DNA of 64,000 nucleotides from Pseudoflavonifractor capillosus (GCF_016902575.1 NZ_JACSNZ010000010.1:1-64000); one strand, 5' to 3'; counted from the first letter of the stretch, positions 8,613 to 21,682 are shown. A program made the numbers and translations. The notes: generated by a model from the sequence alone, not told the origin.

Positions 8613-9221
8613 CTATTTCCCTGTCTGGCGCTTGATGACCTTCAAGCGTACAAACTCTTCCCGTTCCTTTTCCTCCAGCGCCTCAGTGATGAAGCGGATG
8701 GTATCGTCCAGGTTGGGAATGACAATGTTTTTCAGTGCGTTGGCCCGCTTCTGAGACTTTTTGATGGCCTCAGCCAAGCGGTAGATGGAGGTCTCCACCT
8801 CTGCCATACGGCGTGTCAGATCCTTGACCTTGGCAAACTGGATGTAGGCCTGGTCAAAGGCGGGAGAGGTATAGCCAAAGCCATAGCTGGGGCTCAGAGG
8901 CGGGGTATTGTCCGGGATGTGGGGCAACTCCACCCCCATCACTGACCGCCAGCGAATATCCAGGCTGTGATCCGGCTCCACGCCCTCTGCAATGCGGTCA
9001 CACAGGCCCAGCTCGATGTTGGCCTTGGCCAGTGCCATGTAGGCCGACTGAAACACCTGGTCGATCTCCCGCTGGATGCGCCCAGCGTCCTCCATCAGTG
9101 TCATCATTTCACGAACCAGAATGTTGCGCTTCCGGTCCATCAGCTCATAGCCGGTTTTTGCCAGCGCCCGGGAGCGCTTGGCGGCCATGAGGTTGCCCTT
9201 GGTGGGCAGTACGGCAGCCAT
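8613..9221 (-). CDS. ntpD: V-type ATPase subunit D
   Basis: A 202-residue coiled-coil protein that forms the central rotor shaft of V/A-type ATPases, linking the A3B3 head to the membrane ring. The N terminus (LPTKGNLMAAKRSRALAKTG) and the C-terminal helix with KSQKRANALKNIVIP are typical of subunit D, and the length is normal for the family. The ATG at 9221 is preceded by a G-rich ribosome site. It is the last gene of the nine-gene operon, 30 bp after ntpB. Confidence 0.92.
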   Translation of the reverse strand: MAAVLPTKGNLMAAKRSRALAKTGYELMDRKRNILVREMMTLMEDAGRIQREIDQVFQSAYMALAKANIELGLCDRIAEGVEPDHSLDIRWRSVMGVELPHIPDNTPPLSPSYGFGYTSPAFDQAYIQFAKVKDLTRRMAEVETSIYRLAEAIKKSQKRANALKNIVIPNLDDTIRFITEALEEKEREEFVRLKVIKRQTGK

Positions 9222-9251
9222 TGGGCCACCCCCTTTCCGTCAGATGTCCGA

Positions 9252-10649
9252 TCAGATCTCGCCCAGGGCCTCGAACGCACCTTCCTTGTAGTGCTCGTCC
9301 AGCTCCTTGTCGCTGATACGATCCAGCTCGCCTCGAGGCAGGATGGTGAGCAGGGCCCAGCCCAGCTCCAGAGTCTGCTCCAGGGTGCGGTCTTCCTGCT
9401 GGCCCTGGCGGACAAAGAACTGCTCGAAGGCCCGGCCGAACCGCAGATACTGTTTATCCAGGGCAGATAGTTCGTCCTCGCCGATGACCGAGGCCAGGCT
9501 GCGGGCATCCTGCACCTTGGAGTAGGAGGCAAACAGCTGGTTGGACAGAGAGGGGTGGTCGGCCCGGGTGAAGCCCTCGCCGATGCCGTCCTTCATCAGA
9601 CGGGACAGAGAGGAGAGGATGTTGATGGGGGGATACACGCCCGACTGGTCCATGTTCCGGTCCAGCACGATCTGACCTTCGGTGATGTAGCCGGTCAGGT
9701 CGGGGATGGGGTGGGTGATGTCGTCGTTGGGCATGGTGAGGATGGGCACCTGGGTCACAGAGCCCTTCTTGCCCACGATCATACCCGCCCGCTCGTACAG
9801 AGAGGCCAGGTCGGAGTACAGGTAGGCGGGGAAGCCCTTACGGGAGGGGATCTCGCCCTTGGAGGAGGAGAACTCACGCACAGCCTCGCAGTAGGAGGTC
9901 ATGTCGGTCATCACCACCAGCACGTGATAGCCGTGGGTGAAGGCCAGGTACTCGGCAGCTGTCAGGGCGCAGCGGGGGGTCAGAATACGCTCGATGATGG
10001 GGTCGGAGGCCAGGTTGAGGAACATGGCCACTCGGGGCAGAGCCCCGGACTCCTCAAAGTTGCGGCGGAAGAACTCGGCCACGTCGTTTTTCACGCCCAT
10101 GGCGGCAAAGACGATGGCGAACTCCCCGTCGTCCCCGGCCACATGGGCCTGGCGCACCATCTGGGCGGCCAGCTCGTTGTGCGCCATACCGGCGCCGGAG
10201 AAGATGGGCAGCTTCTGGCCCCGGATCAGGGTGGAAGCGCCGTCAATGGCGGACACGCCGGTGTAGATGCAGCTGCGGGGGTACTGACGGCTCACCGGAT
10301 TGATGGCAGAGCCGTTGATGTTGCGCCGCTCGTCGGGGTACAGCTCGCCCAGGCCGTCAATGGGGCGGCCTGCGCCGTCAAAGACACGGCCCAGCATCTC
10401 CTTGGACAGAGCGATGTCCATGGGCTTTCCGGTGAAGTGGGTGGAGGTGTTCTCCAGAGAGATGCCCCGGGTGCCCTCAAACACCTGGAGCACGGCCTTG
10501 TCCCCCTCAATGAGAATGACACGGCCATAGCGGCGGGAGCCGTCCTCCATCACCAGCTCGGCCAGCTCGTCATAAGACACGCCGGAGACCCCTTCCAGGG
10601 CCACCAGGGAGCCGTTCAGGTCGGATAGTCCGGTATATTCCAATCTCAT
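9252..10649 (-). CDS. ntpB: V-type ATPase subunit B
   Basis: A 465-residue regulatory, nucleotide-binding subunit of the A3B3 catalytic head. It shows the family features [19 protein letters not shown] and [14 protein letters not shown], without a canonical Walker A, as expected for non-catalytic B subunits. The start is placed at the ATG 10649, which has GAGGTG seven bases upstream; a GTG three codons earlier lacks spacing. Only 10 bp separate it from ntpA, so the two are translated together. Confidence 0.95.
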   Translation of the reverse strand: MRLEYTGLSDLNGSLVALEGVSGVSYDELAELVMEDGSRRYGRVILIEGDKAVLQVFEGTRGISLENTSTHFTGKPMDIALSKEMLGRVFDGAGRPIDGLGELYPDERRNINGSAINPVSRQYPRSCIYTGVSAIDGASTLIRGQKLPIFSGAGMAHNELAAQMVRQAHVAGDDGEFAIVFAAMGVKNDVAEFFRRNFEESGALPRVAMFLNLASDPIIERILTPRCALTAAEYLAFTHGYHVLVVMTDMTSYCEAVREFSSSKGEIPSRKGFPAYLYSDLASLYERAGMIVGKKGSVTQVPILTMPNDDITHPIPDLTGYITEGQIVLDRNMDQSGVYPPINILSSLSRLMKDGIGEGFTRADHPSLSNQLFASYSKVQDARSLASVIGEDELSALDKQYLRFGRAFEQFFVRQGQQEDRTLEQTLELGWALLTILPRGELDRISDKELDEHYKEGAFEALGEI

Positions 10650-10659
10650 GGCAGTCACC

Positions 10660-12423
<1,764 letters not shown>

Positions 12424-12441
12424 ATTCCGCTTGGCGCCTCC

Positions 12442-13059
12442 TTACATCTCGTTCAGGTCATCGGACAGGGACAACCCGAAGGATTCGGCAAAGTGGCCGG
12501 CCAGCTCCTCCAGCCGATTGTCAAAGGAACAGTCCACCCGCAGACCCAGCTGGCTGCTGTGGACGATAAATCCGCCCAGGGAGAAGGCGCCCTCCTGGCA
12601 CTCCACCTGTACAGGAGCCAGGGCAGCGGCCAGCTTGGTGGCAAAGGGCATATCCTCAGCCCGCAGCTGCACCACCACAGACTTGGCGCCGGGCAGCTGC
12701 TTCATGGCAGTGCGCAGCATCTGCTCCATGTGCTCATAATAGTCCGGGGTAGCTGTGAAGGCAGCAATGCGCTCACTCACCTTCTGGAACACCTCTTGGG
12801 TGATCTCCTTGCGGCGCAGATAGATCTTCCGCTTGCTGTCCATCAGGTGCCGGGACACCTCCCGGCCGGACTCGGCCCGAATGCGGGCCGCCTCCCGGTC
12901 ATAGTAGACCCGGGCGGCATCCTTGGCCTCAATTTTGGCCTCAGCCAGGGCAGCGGCTCTGGCCTCGTCCAACTCTTGCTTCATCTGCTCACTCTGCTGG
13001 GTGGCGTTGCGCAGCACCTCCTCAGTGAAGTGGAGCAGCTTTTCCGTTTGTTCTGGCAT
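12442..13059 (-). CDS. ntpE: V-type ATPase subunit E
   Basis: A 205-residue peripheral stalk protein. A long charged N-terminal coiled coil (about residues 1-110, rich in Ala, Glu, Lys, Arg) leads to a compact C-terminal domain with GGFIVHSSQLGLRVDCSF, matching the E-subunit fold that binds the head. The start is set at MPEQTEK (13059), which has AAGGAGG nine bases upstream, rather than earlier in-frame ATGs. It partners with the small coiled-coil subunit encoded at 17136-17456. Confidence 0.9.
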   Translation of the reverse strand: MPEQTEKLLHFTEEVLRNATQQSEQMKQELDEARAAALAEAKIEAKDAARVYYDREAARIRAESGREVSRHLMDSKRKIYLRRKEITQEVFQKVSERIAAFTATPDYYEHMEQMLRTAMKQLPGAKSVVVQLRAEDMPFATKLAAALAPVQVECQEGAFSLGGFIVHSSQLGLRVDCSFDNRLEELAGHFAESFGLSLSDDLNEM

Positions 13060-13123
13060 CTTGAGATCCCTCCTTGTCATATGGGACTCTGGTACGATCA
13101 GCATGGGGTTGACCCATGGAATC

Positions 13124-13429
13124 TCAGAGTTTTACGCCGATGGCCTCCCGAATGTACCGGCCAATGGCATCGTGGTTGCGAGTTCCATGTCGGTCTGGAA
13201 TCTCCACCACCAGAGGGGTGCGTCCGCTCATCTTGAAGTCCGCCAGCTGGTCGGCACACTGCTCGGCCAGGCTCTCGGTGACCAGCAAAATGCCCACCGT
13301 GTCGTCGGCAAGGACCTTCTCGATGGCTTTCTCCGCCTCCTCCTTGCTGCGGGCCACCACGCCTTCCACTCCAGCCAGGCGCAGCCCCACTTGGGTGTCC
13401 GTATTATCGGAGATGACAAAGTAACGCAT
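13124..13429 (-). CDS. ntpF: V-type ATPase subunit F
   Basis: A 101-residue Rossmann-like protein that sits on the rotor shaft with subunit D. The N terminus MRYFVISDNTDTQVGLRLAG and the ILLVTESLAE segment are typical. GGAGG lies five bases before the ATG. It is separated from ntpK by a 313-bp gap filled mainly by a 146-bp tandem duplication, which is unusual inside an operon whose other gaps are below 70 bp. Confidence 0.92.
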   Translation of the reverse strand: MRYFVISDNTDTQVGLRLAGVEGVVARSKEEAEKAIEKVLADDTVGILLVTESLAEQCADQLADFKMSGRTPLVVEIPDRHGTRNHDAIGRYIREAIGVKL

Positions 13430-13450
13430 GGTTTTCCTCCTTCGTCGATG

Positions 13451-13742
13451 TTGTCACGTTCAGGTTGGACACATTGCCGGGGGTTCTAACCCCTACGACT
13501 CCGGGCAAACCCGGTGCGGCACACACCGCCGTCCCTGGGCTTTGCCCATCCGCTCCAGGCTTAGCCCCCCGATGCGTCTACCTTCACGCTTCTCCATTGT
13601 CACGTTCAGGTTGGACGCATTGCCGGGGGTTCTAACCCCTACGACTCCGGGCAAACCCGGTGCGGCACACTCCGCCGCCCCTGGGCTTTGCCCATCCGCT
13701 CCAGGCTTAGCCCCCCGATGCGTCTACCTTCACGCTTCTCCA
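13451..13742. repeat. 146-bp tandem duplication between ntpK and ntpF
   Basis: Two copies with period 146 (13451-13596 and 13597-13742), differing at only a few bases (for example acacattg/acgcattg). Each contains CCGGGCAAACCCGG and a gggggttctaacccc hairpin. The second copy abuts the ntpK stop codon. I see no reading frame or tRNA in it, and no spacers, so it is not a CRISPR. Confidence 0.9.
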
Positions 13743-16093
<2,351 letters not shown>

Positions 16094-16104
16094 GTACTCC
16101 CTCC

Positions 16105-17139
16105 TCAGCGGTCCATCATGTCCAGCAAGGACGATTTTAGGGCCGTCTGGTATTTTGCCGCCTCTACCGCAGACACCACCGATTTCAGCTCAAATTCCCG
16201 CAGATTCATCAGCGCCACAGCGCTGTAAATGGAGGGCTTTCCCATCATCAGCTGGCGGCGGCTGGCACGGTAGAGGGTATCAATGTAGAGGTGATTGAGA
16301 TCCTCATCGCAGTTCCGGTCAAAGACACGCCCATAAGGGGTCTGCTCTGCCAGCTCCAGCACCGCCTCAGCACTGGGGGCGGCACACATGGCATGAATCA
16401 TCTGGGGCCTGAGCTTGTAGTGGTAAGGCAGCAGCACCGGCAGATAGTTGTCCTCCTGGGGAAAATACCGCTTCATGCGCAAAATGTGCATGAGGTTGAG
16501 CATATCCACTTGGGACCCCACAGAACGCTCCAGAATCCGGCGCACATCTCCGTCGTACTTGCGGCGAATGATGGTCTGAAGGTGGCGGTAATACACACCA
16601 CCCAACAGTGCCTCGGTGACGCCGTAGTCAGGCAGACTGCCGTCAGCCGAGCGCAGACGCTCCAATGCGTCGTGGTAAATGCTTCCCCGGGTGGCCTCCA
16701 CCAGTCCATCATAGGTGGTGCAGCGGCGCAGAGCCTCCAGGTTTACCTTTGAGTGGCTCAAAAAGGCCGGGGGCAGCGGCTCCACCTCCTTATATATACT
16801 TGCGTGGAGGTGGCGCAGAGCGGCCAGGATCTCATCCATCGCCGCCCGCAGAATGGGGAACTCCATGATCTGACGATCTTTCTGGGGAACAAACGCCAAC
16901 AGGCTCAGATATTCCTGTCTGATCTGTTCCCGCAGTGCAGCCTCCAAGGTGGCACGGGTGAGTAGGGCATCTTGGGGCAGATGCTCCGCTGCATGGCTCC
17001 AGCCAGGCAGCTGGCGCAGCTCAGCCAGTACCTCATCCACAGAGCGCATGGCGGCCAGTCGCTCCAGTTCCTGTCTGCCAATACGCTTTCCGTAAATTGC
17101 CTTGGCCTTGGTGGCCAGAGCTTCGTATCCTGCGCTCAC
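16105..17139 (-). CDS. ntpC: V-type ATPase subunit C
   Basis: A 344-residue helical subunit (V0 subunit d/C type) that caps the K ring and connects it to the D-F shaft. Length and the pattern of short helices ending ...LKSSLLDMMDR match the family. It starts at GTG 17139, overlapping the stop of the upstream gene by four bases (GTGA), a sign of translational coupling. Confidence 0.88.
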   Translation of the reverse strand: MSAGYEALATKAKAIYGKRIGRQELERLAAMRSVDEVLAELRQLPGWSHAAEHLPQDALLTRATLEAALREQIRQEYLSLLAFVPQKDRQIMEFPILRAAMDEILAALRHLHASIYKEVEPLPPAFLSHSKVNLEALRRCTTYDGLVEATRGSIYHDALERLRSADGSLPDYGVTEALLGGVYYRHLQTIIRRKYDGDVRRILERSVGSQVDMLNLMHILRMKRYFPQEDNYLPVLLPYHYKLRPQMIHAMCAAPSAEAVLELAEQTPYGRVFDRNCDEDLNHLYIDTLYRASRRQLMMGKPSIYSAVALMNLREFELKSVVSAVEAAKYQTALKSSLLDMMDR

Positions 17140-17456
17140 CGAATGTCAACCGTCTGATGGAACAAAGTGTCCACCCAGTTGTCCCCATACCGAGTGTATG
17201 CTCGCTCCATCTTGGCCTCAGCGTCTGCCAAGCGCACCTTCTGCGCTGCAATCAGCTGATCCTTTTTCTCAGCCTCCTGGCTCTTTAACTCCTCCAGCCA
17301 GGTGTCAGCTCGATCCAGATACTTCTGGCGAATCGCAGCTTTTTCCTGCTCCAGTTCTGCTTCGAAATTGGCTTTTTGGTTCTTTGCCTCTTCCGCAACA
17401 TCCCGGGCAGACTGTTCTGCTTCCAGAATTCGGTCAATTAGCATGGTATAGTCCAT
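17136..17456 (-). CDS. V-type ATPase subunit H/G, peripheral stalk
   Basis: A 106-residue almost entirely coiled-coil protein (charged heptads from ILEAEQSARDVAEEAK onward), the partner of subunit E in the peripheral stalk. The frame is open much further upstream, but the ATG at 17456 is preceded by AAGGAGG and begins the recognisable coiled coil. It is the first gene of the V-ATPase operon. Assignment rests on position, size and composition; sequence conservation in this subunit is low. Confidence 0.75.
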   Translation of the reverse strand: MDYTMLIDRILEAEQSARDVAEEAKNQKANFEAELEQEKAAIRQKYLDRADTWLEELKSQEAEKKDQLIAAQKVRLADAEAKMERAYTRYGDNWVDTLFHQTVDIR

Positions 17457-17505
17457 CCACACTGCCTCCTTCTTCCTGTGATTGTGTACATTTTCATGAC
17501 GCCTC

Positions 17506-17511
17506 ATTATA
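17506..17511 (-). promoter_or_regulatory. Likely -10 box of the V-ATPase operon
   Basis: A perfect TATAAT on the minus strand, 50 bp before the first operon gene. No good -35 is visible 16-18 bp upstream (best TTCCCA), so the promoter may be activator dependent or weak. Confidence 0.4.
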
Positions 17512-17634
17512 TCACTCCCGTCCCAACATGGGAAGAACATTTCATACAAATCTTGCAAGAAGCAAGCTAGGATTTCTTTTCGCTTTTCGACGAAACATCC
17601 CGCACCCGCCAGGTGAGATTGCCCCTGTGGGGGA

Positions 17635-17663
17635 TTGCATTTTATTACGTTAAATTGTATAAT
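17635..17663 (+). promoter_or_regulatory. Promoter of the Lrp-aminotransferase operon
   Basis: TTGCAT (17635-17640), 17-bp spacer, TATAAT (17658-17663). The region TGCAT...ATGCA is a dyad around the promoter and could be an Lrp autoregulatory site. Confidence 0.65.
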
Positions 17664-17741
17664 GCAGTTTAACCACTTTCCCCCAACTTCTCTCTTGGAA
17701 TTGGGCCAAATTGGCAAATGTTATATCAAGGAGGATTTCCC

Positions 17742-18221
17742 ATGAAACAGCTGCTGCAGCTTTTGGAGAATGATTGTACCCTCACCCCGTCCCAGTTGGC
17801 ATCCATGACCGGTTCCACCGAAGCGGAGGTGGCAGCAGCCATTGCCGACTACGAAAAAAATCACGTGATTTTAGGCTACAAGGCCATTGTGGACTGGGAC
17901 CGCACCCACCGGGAGTCGGTCACCGCTCTCATTGAGGTGAAGGTCACCCCCCAGCGTGGGGACGGCTTCGACCGCATTGCCCAGCGTATCTATCAATATG
18001 ATGAAGTGGAATCCCTGTTCCTCATGAGTGGCTCCTTCGATTTCACCGTGATCATCTCGGGGCGCACCTTGCAGGAGGTGGCTCGGTTTGTGGGCGAAAA
18101 GCTGGCTCCCATGGAGGGGGTCACCGGCACCGCCACCCACTTTATTTTGAAGAAATACAAAGAAAAGCACCTGATTTTCCCGGTGCAGGAGGAACAGGAA
18201 GAAAGGTTCGTGTTAGACTGA
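17742..18221 (+). CDS. Lrp/AsnC family regulator
   Basis: A 159-residue regulator with an N-terminal winged helix-turn-helix (about 1-50, LTPSQLASMTGSTEAEVAAA) and a C-terminal RAM/AsnC ligand-binding domain (about 65-140). Family members sense amino acids and control their metabolism. The start has AAGGAGG eight bases upstream; earlier in-frame codons lack a site. Its stop codon overlaps the aminotransferase start (TGATG), so the two genes are coupled and the regulator probably controls that operon. Confidence 0.85.
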   Translation: MKQLLQLLENDCTLTPSQLASMTGSTEAEVAAAIADYEKNHVILGYKAIVDWDRTHRESVTALIEVKVTPQRGDGFDRIAQRIYQYDEVESLFLMSGSFDFTVIISGRTLQEVARFVGEKLAPMEGVTGTATHFILKKYKEKHLIFPVQEEQEERFVLD

Positions 18222-19384
18222 TGGACTATCAACAGATTTTAAGCCGCCGGATCCGGGAGATCCCCCCCTCCGGCATCCGTAAATATTTTGACATTATGGC
18301 GGAGATGGACGATGCCATCTCCCTGGGCGTGGGTGAGCCGGATTTCCAGACCCCCTGGCACATCCGGGATGCGGGCATCTACTCCCTGGAAAAGGGCTTT
18401 ACCAAGTACACCCCCAACGCCGGTCTCAGCGACCTGCGCCGGGCCATCTGCCGCTACTTAAAGCGCCGGTTTGACCTGGACTATCAGCCCATCGGCCAGA
18501 CTCTGGTCACCGTGGGCGGCAGTGAAGGGCTGGATCTGGCCTTCCGCTGTCTGCTGGAGCCGGGGGACGAGGTCATCATCCCCACCCCGTCCTTTGTATG
18601 TTATGGCCCTCTGGTGTCCATGATCCACGGGGTGCCTGTGTATGTGGAAACCAAGGTGGAAAACGAGTTCCGCCTCACCCCTGAGGAGTTGAAGGCCGCC
18701 ATCACCCCCCGCACCAAGGTGCTGGTACTCCCCTTCCCCAACAACCCCACCGGCGGCATCATGCACCGGGAGGATCTGGAGGCCCTGGCAGAGGTGCTGC
18801 GGGGTACCAACATCATGGTGGTCTCCGACGAGATCTACGCAGAGCTCACCTACGGCCAGCACCATGTGTCCATGGCCAACATTCCCGATATGTATGACCG
18901 CACCATTGTCATCAACGGCTTTTCCAAGGCATATTCTATGACCGGCTGGCGCATGGGCTATGTGTGCGGCCCCAAGGAGATCATCGGGGCCATGACCAAG
19001 CTGCACCAGTACGGCATCATGTCCGCCCCCACCACCAGCCAGTATGCCGCCATCGAGGCCATGGAGCACGGAGACCGGGACATTGAGACCATGAAGCAAG
19101 AGTACGACGGCCGCCGTCGGTTCCTGGTGGACGGGTTCCGCAAGCTGGGGCTGGACTGCTTTGAGCCCCGGGGCGCCTTCTACGTCTTCCCCTGCATCCG
19201 CTCCACTGGGCTGACCAGCGAGGAGTTCTGCGACAAGTTCCTGGCCCAGGAGCACGTGGCAGTGATCCCCGGCTCCGCCTTCGGACCCGGCGGCGAGGGC
19301 TTTGTGCGGGCCTGCTACGCCGCCTCCATGAAAAACCTCACCGAGGCTCTCAGCCGCCTGGAGCGATTTTTGTCCACCCTGTAA
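18221..19384 (+). CDS. PLP-dependent class I/II aminotransferase
   Basis: A 387-residue fold-type I aminotransferase of the AspC/AlaT/PatA group. The PLP lysine is Lys236 in SKAYSMTGWRMGY; NNPTGG and VVSDEIYAEL hold the other cofactor contacts; the C-terminal Arg binding the substrate carboxylate lies in FVRACYAAS. Substrate choice among aspartate, alanine and aromatic or branched amino acids cannot be fixed from these motifs. Cotranscription with an Lrp-type regulator and with thrH suggests a role in amino-acid balance, perhaps serine or threonine related. Confidence 0.9.
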   Translation: MDYQQILSRRIREIPPSGIRKYFDIMAEMDDAISLGVGEPDFQTPWHIRDAGIYSLEKGFTKYTPNAGLSDLRRAICRYLKRRFDLDYQPIGQTLVTVGGSEGLDLAFRCLLEPGDEVIIPTPSFVCYGPLVSMIHGVPVYVETKVENEFRLTPEELKAAITPRTKVLVLPFPNNPTGGIMHREDLEALAEVLRGTNIMVVSDEIYAELTYGQHHVSMANIPDMYDRTIVINGFSKAYSMTGWRMGYVCGPKEIIGAMTKLHQYGIMSAPTTSQYAAIEAMEHGDRDIETMKQEYDGRRRFLVDGFRKLGLDCFEPRGAFYVFPCIRSTGLTSEEFCDKFLAQEHVAVIPGSAFGPGGEGFVRACYAASMKNLTEALSRLERFLSTL

Positions 19385-19408
19385 CAGTATATAAAGGAGG
19401 AATGGGTC

Positions 19409-20011
19409 ATGTACATCACCTGTCTGGATTTGGAGGGGGTTTTGGTCCCCGAGATCTGGATCGCCTTTGCCCGTGCCCGGGGCATTCCTGAGCTGGAGCG
19501 CACCACCCGGGACGAGCCGGACTACGACAAGCTGATGCGCTACCGCCTGGATATTCTGGCTCAGCACGGGCTGAAGCTGTCCGACATTCAGGAGACCATT
19601 GCCACCCTGGACCCGATGCCGGGCGCCAAAGAGTTCCTGGACGCCCTGCGGGAGAAGACCCAGGTCATCATCCTCAGCGATACCTTTGAACAGTTCGCCC
19701 AGCCCCTGATGCGCAAGCTGGGCTGGCCCACCATCTTCTGCAACACCCTGGAGGTGGCTCCCGACGGCACCATCACCGGACACAAAATGCGCTGCCCCCA
19801 GTCCAAGCTCACCACCGTCAAGGCGCTGCAATCGGCAGGCTTTACCACCATTGCCGCCGGAGACAGCTACAACGACCTGGGCATGATCGGGGCCAGCAAG
19901 GCCGGGTTCCTCTTCAAGAGCACCCCCGCCATCCAGGCCGAGCACCCGGAAGTGCCTGCCCTGGAGGAGTATGACCAGCTGCTCAACGCCATTGTGGCTG
20001 CCATGGACTAA
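19409..20011 (+). CDS. thrH: Phosphoserine phosphatase / homoserine phosphotransferase ThrH
   Basis: A 200-residue HAD-superfamily phosphatase. The N terminus YITCLDLEGVLVPEIW carries the nucleophile Asp7 and the ThrH-specific Glu9; ILSDTFEQF holds motif II, and AAGDSYNDLGM motif IV. ThrH dephosphorylates phosphoserine and in some bacteria transfers the phosphate to homoserine, so it can link serine and threonine synthesis. AAAGGAGG is placed well before the ATG. It lies 24 bp after the aminotransferase and 17 bp before ispE. Confidence 0.92.
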   Translation: MYITCLDLEGVLVPEIWIAFARARGIPELERTTRDEPDYDKLMRYRLDILAQHGLKLSDIQETIATLDPMPGAKEFLDALREKTQVIILSDTFEQFAQPLMRKLGWPTIFCNTLEVAPDGTITGHKMRCPQSKLTTVKALQSAGFTTIAAGDSYNDLGMIGASKAGFLFKSTPAIQAEHPEVPALEEYDQLLNAIVAAMD

Positions 20012-20028
20012 CCCTTTGGAGGACGCAC

Positions 20029-20868
20029 ATGGAGACAAAAGCCTACGCCAAGTTAAACCTGTCTCTGGACATTCTGGGCCGCCGGGACGACGGCTATCAC
20101 GACTTGCAGATGGTCATGGTGTCCATTGACCTCACCGACACCCTCACCCTCACCCCGGGGGAGGGCGCCATGTCCACCAACCTATCCTTTCTCCCCGCCG
20201 ACGGCAGCAACCTGGCCCAAAAGGCGGCCCAGGCATTCCGCTGCGCCACCGGGAAGGGAGAGGTTCTGGACATCCATATCGACAAGCGCATCCCCGTGTG
20301 TGCTGGCATGGCAGGGGGTAGTTCCGATGCCGCCGCCGTACTGCGGGCCATGAACGAGATGTATCGCACTGAATTGTCCCCCCTGGAGCTGGCCAAAATC
20401 GGTGAGCAGGTGGGCTCCGACGTGCCCTACTGCGTGGTGGGTGGCACCGCCCTGGTGGAGGGGCGTGGGGAGTATGTCACCCCTCTGCCCTCCCTGCCCT
20501 CCTGCCACATTGTGGTGTGCAAGCCTCCCTTCCCCATCTCCACCCCCCAGCTGTTTGGCCGGGTGAATGTGAAGAAAATCACCCGTCGGCCAGACAATCA
20601 GGGCATGGTGGAGGCGCTGCACCGGGGCGATTTGACCGGAGTGGCCCGGCGGATGTACAACGTCTTTGAGGACGTGCTGGAGCCTCGCCACCGCCAGACG
20701 GTGGACGAGATCAAGGCCACCCTCATTGAGCACGGGGCCTTGGGTGCTGTCATGTCGGGCAGCGGCCCCACCGTGTTCGGTCTCTATGAGGACCAGGGCA
20801 AGGCCCAGCAGGCCGCCGATGCCTTGAAAGAGCAGTACAAAGACGTGTTTGTCTGCCGACCCTGCTGA
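20029..20868 (+). CDS. ispE: 4-diphosphocytidyl-2-C-methyl-D-erythritol kinase
   Basis: A 279-residue GHMP kinase of the MEP isoprenoid pathway that phosphorylates CDP-methylerythritol. The start AYAKLNLSLDILGRRDDGYH is the IspE signature, the ATP loop PVCAGMAGGSSDAAA is near residue 90, and GAVMSGSGPTVFG is the third GHMP motif. Length is normal. TTGGAGG precedes the ATG. It is the last gene before a hairpin-rich gap. Confidence 0.95.
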   Translation: METKAYAKLNLSLDILGRRDDGYHDLQMVMVSIDLTDTLTLTPGEGAMSTNLSFLPADGSNLAQKAAQAFRCATGKGEVLDIHIDKRIPVCAGMAGGSSDAAAVLRAMNEMYRTELSPLELAKIGEQVGSDVPYCVVGGTALVEGRGEYVTPLPSLPSCHIVVCKPPFPISTPQLFGRVNVKKITRRPDNQGMVEALHRGDLTGVARRMYNVFEDVLEPRHRQTVDEIKATLIEHGALGAVMSGSGPTVFGLYEDQGKAQQAADALKEQYKDVFVCRPC

Positions 20869-20873
20869 GAACA

Positions 20874-20956
20874 CCGTAGGGGCCGGGCTTGTCCGGCCCG
20901 CAAGCAGCCGGACATTGCCCTGTGATATTCGGGAGGGGCAAGCCCCTCCCCTACGG
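20874..20956. repeat. 83-bp palindromic REP-like element
   Basis: Begins CCGTAGGGG and ends CCCCTACGG, with inner pairing of GGCCGGGC-like arms. It has the form of the GTAGGGG...CCCCTAC intergenic repeats seen in related gut Clostridia. It lies directly after ispE. Confidence 0.6.
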
Positions 20957-20964
20957 ATCAACTT

Positions 20965-20984
20965 AAAAAATGCTTGCATTTTTT
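20965..20984 (+). terminator. Hairpin after ispE
   Basis: AAAAAATGC/GCATTTTTT, a nine-base stem ending in a U run. It shares the core AAATGC..GCATTT with the hairpin inside the MITE-like elements. It probably terminates the Lrp-ispE operon. Confidence 0.55.
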
Positions 20985-20999
20985 GGACTAAACTCAAAA

Positions 21000-21052
21000 A
21001 ACACCGTCCATACTGTAAGAGACTTCAATCTCTTACTTAGGACGGTGTTTTT
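21000..21052 (+). terminator. Two-tier hairpin with U tract touching the spoIIR start
   Basis: AACACCGTCC/GGACGGTGTT outer arms (21000-21009, 21040-21049) and GTAAGAGA/TCTCTTAC inner arms, followed by a T run that ends one base before the spoIIR ATG. It would both stop read-through from ispE and shape the 5' end of any transcript starting upstream. Confidence 0.7.
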
Positions 21053-21676
21053 ATGTATTCTCATCATTTATACCGCTGGGAAGCGGCCCTGCTCATGGCC
21101 TTTGCCGTGGTGCTCACCATTGGGATGTGGGCCAGCGTGACCCAGCGTGCCCTGGCCGATGAGGTGCTGCGCCTGCACGTGGTGGCCAACTCAGACAGCG
21201 ACGCCGACCAGGCGGTGAAGCTCCAGGTACGGGACGCCATTCTCACCGCCGCCACCCCCTATCTGGATGGGGTCAACGGCCAAGAGCAGGCAGAGCAGGC
21301 CCTGGAGCCACACCTTTCAGAGCTGGCCCAGGCGGGGGCGGCGGTGCTGGGTGAGGCGGGCATGGACTATCCCATCACCGTGACCATCACCGACCAGTGG
21401 TTTCCCACCAAGGAATACACCGACTTCGCCCTGCCCGCCGGCACCTATCGCTCCCTCCAGGTGGTTTTGGGCCAGGGGCAGGGCCACAACTGGTGGTGTG
21501 TGGTGTTCCCGCCCCTGTGTGTCAGCTCGGTGAGTGAGGAGAGCGTCGCCACCTCCGCTTCCGGAGTTTTATCCGAGGACCAGATCTCCCTCATCTCCGG
21601 CCAGGACGGAGAGTATGTGCTGCGCTTCAAGGTGCTGGAGTGGTGGGACAGCTTGGTGCAGTACGTTCAGGGTTGA
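21053..21676 (+). CDS. spoIIR: Stage II sporulation protein R
   Basis: A 207-residue exported sporulation signal protein. In Bacillus SpoIIR is made in the forespore under sigma-F and triggers SpoIIGA to process pro-sigma-E in the mother cell. An N-terminal membrane/signal segment (about 9-30) is followed by the signature LRLHVVANSDSDADQ; the middle has ITVTITDQWFPTKEY and WWCVVFPPLC, the latter with the conserved Cys. The ATG at 21053 is used because the shorter alternative (residue 15) would cut the signal segment, but it lacks a clear Shine-Dalgarno site and lies at the foot of a hairpin. It converges on metQ with a gap of six bases. Confidence 0.88.
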   Translation: MYSHHLYRWEAALLMAFAVVLTIGMWASVTQRALADEVLRLHVVANSDSDADQAVKLQVRDAILTAATPYLDGVNGQEQAEQALEPHLSELAQAGAAVLGEAGMDYPITVTITDQWFPTKEYTDFALPAGTYRSLQVVLGQGQGHNWWCVVFPPLCVSSVSEESVATSASGVLSEDQISLISGQDGEYVLRFKVLEWWDSLVQYVQG

Positions 21677-21682
21677 TGCTGC

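Noticed and set aside
13451-13742. Tandem repeat as a CRISPR or tRNA-like pair
   Set aside because: Only two long copies, no spacers and no cloverleaf.
18458-20038. 526-codon minus-strand frame opposite the aminotransferase and thrH
   Set aside because: Both plus-strand genes have clear active-site motifs; the antisense frame has none.
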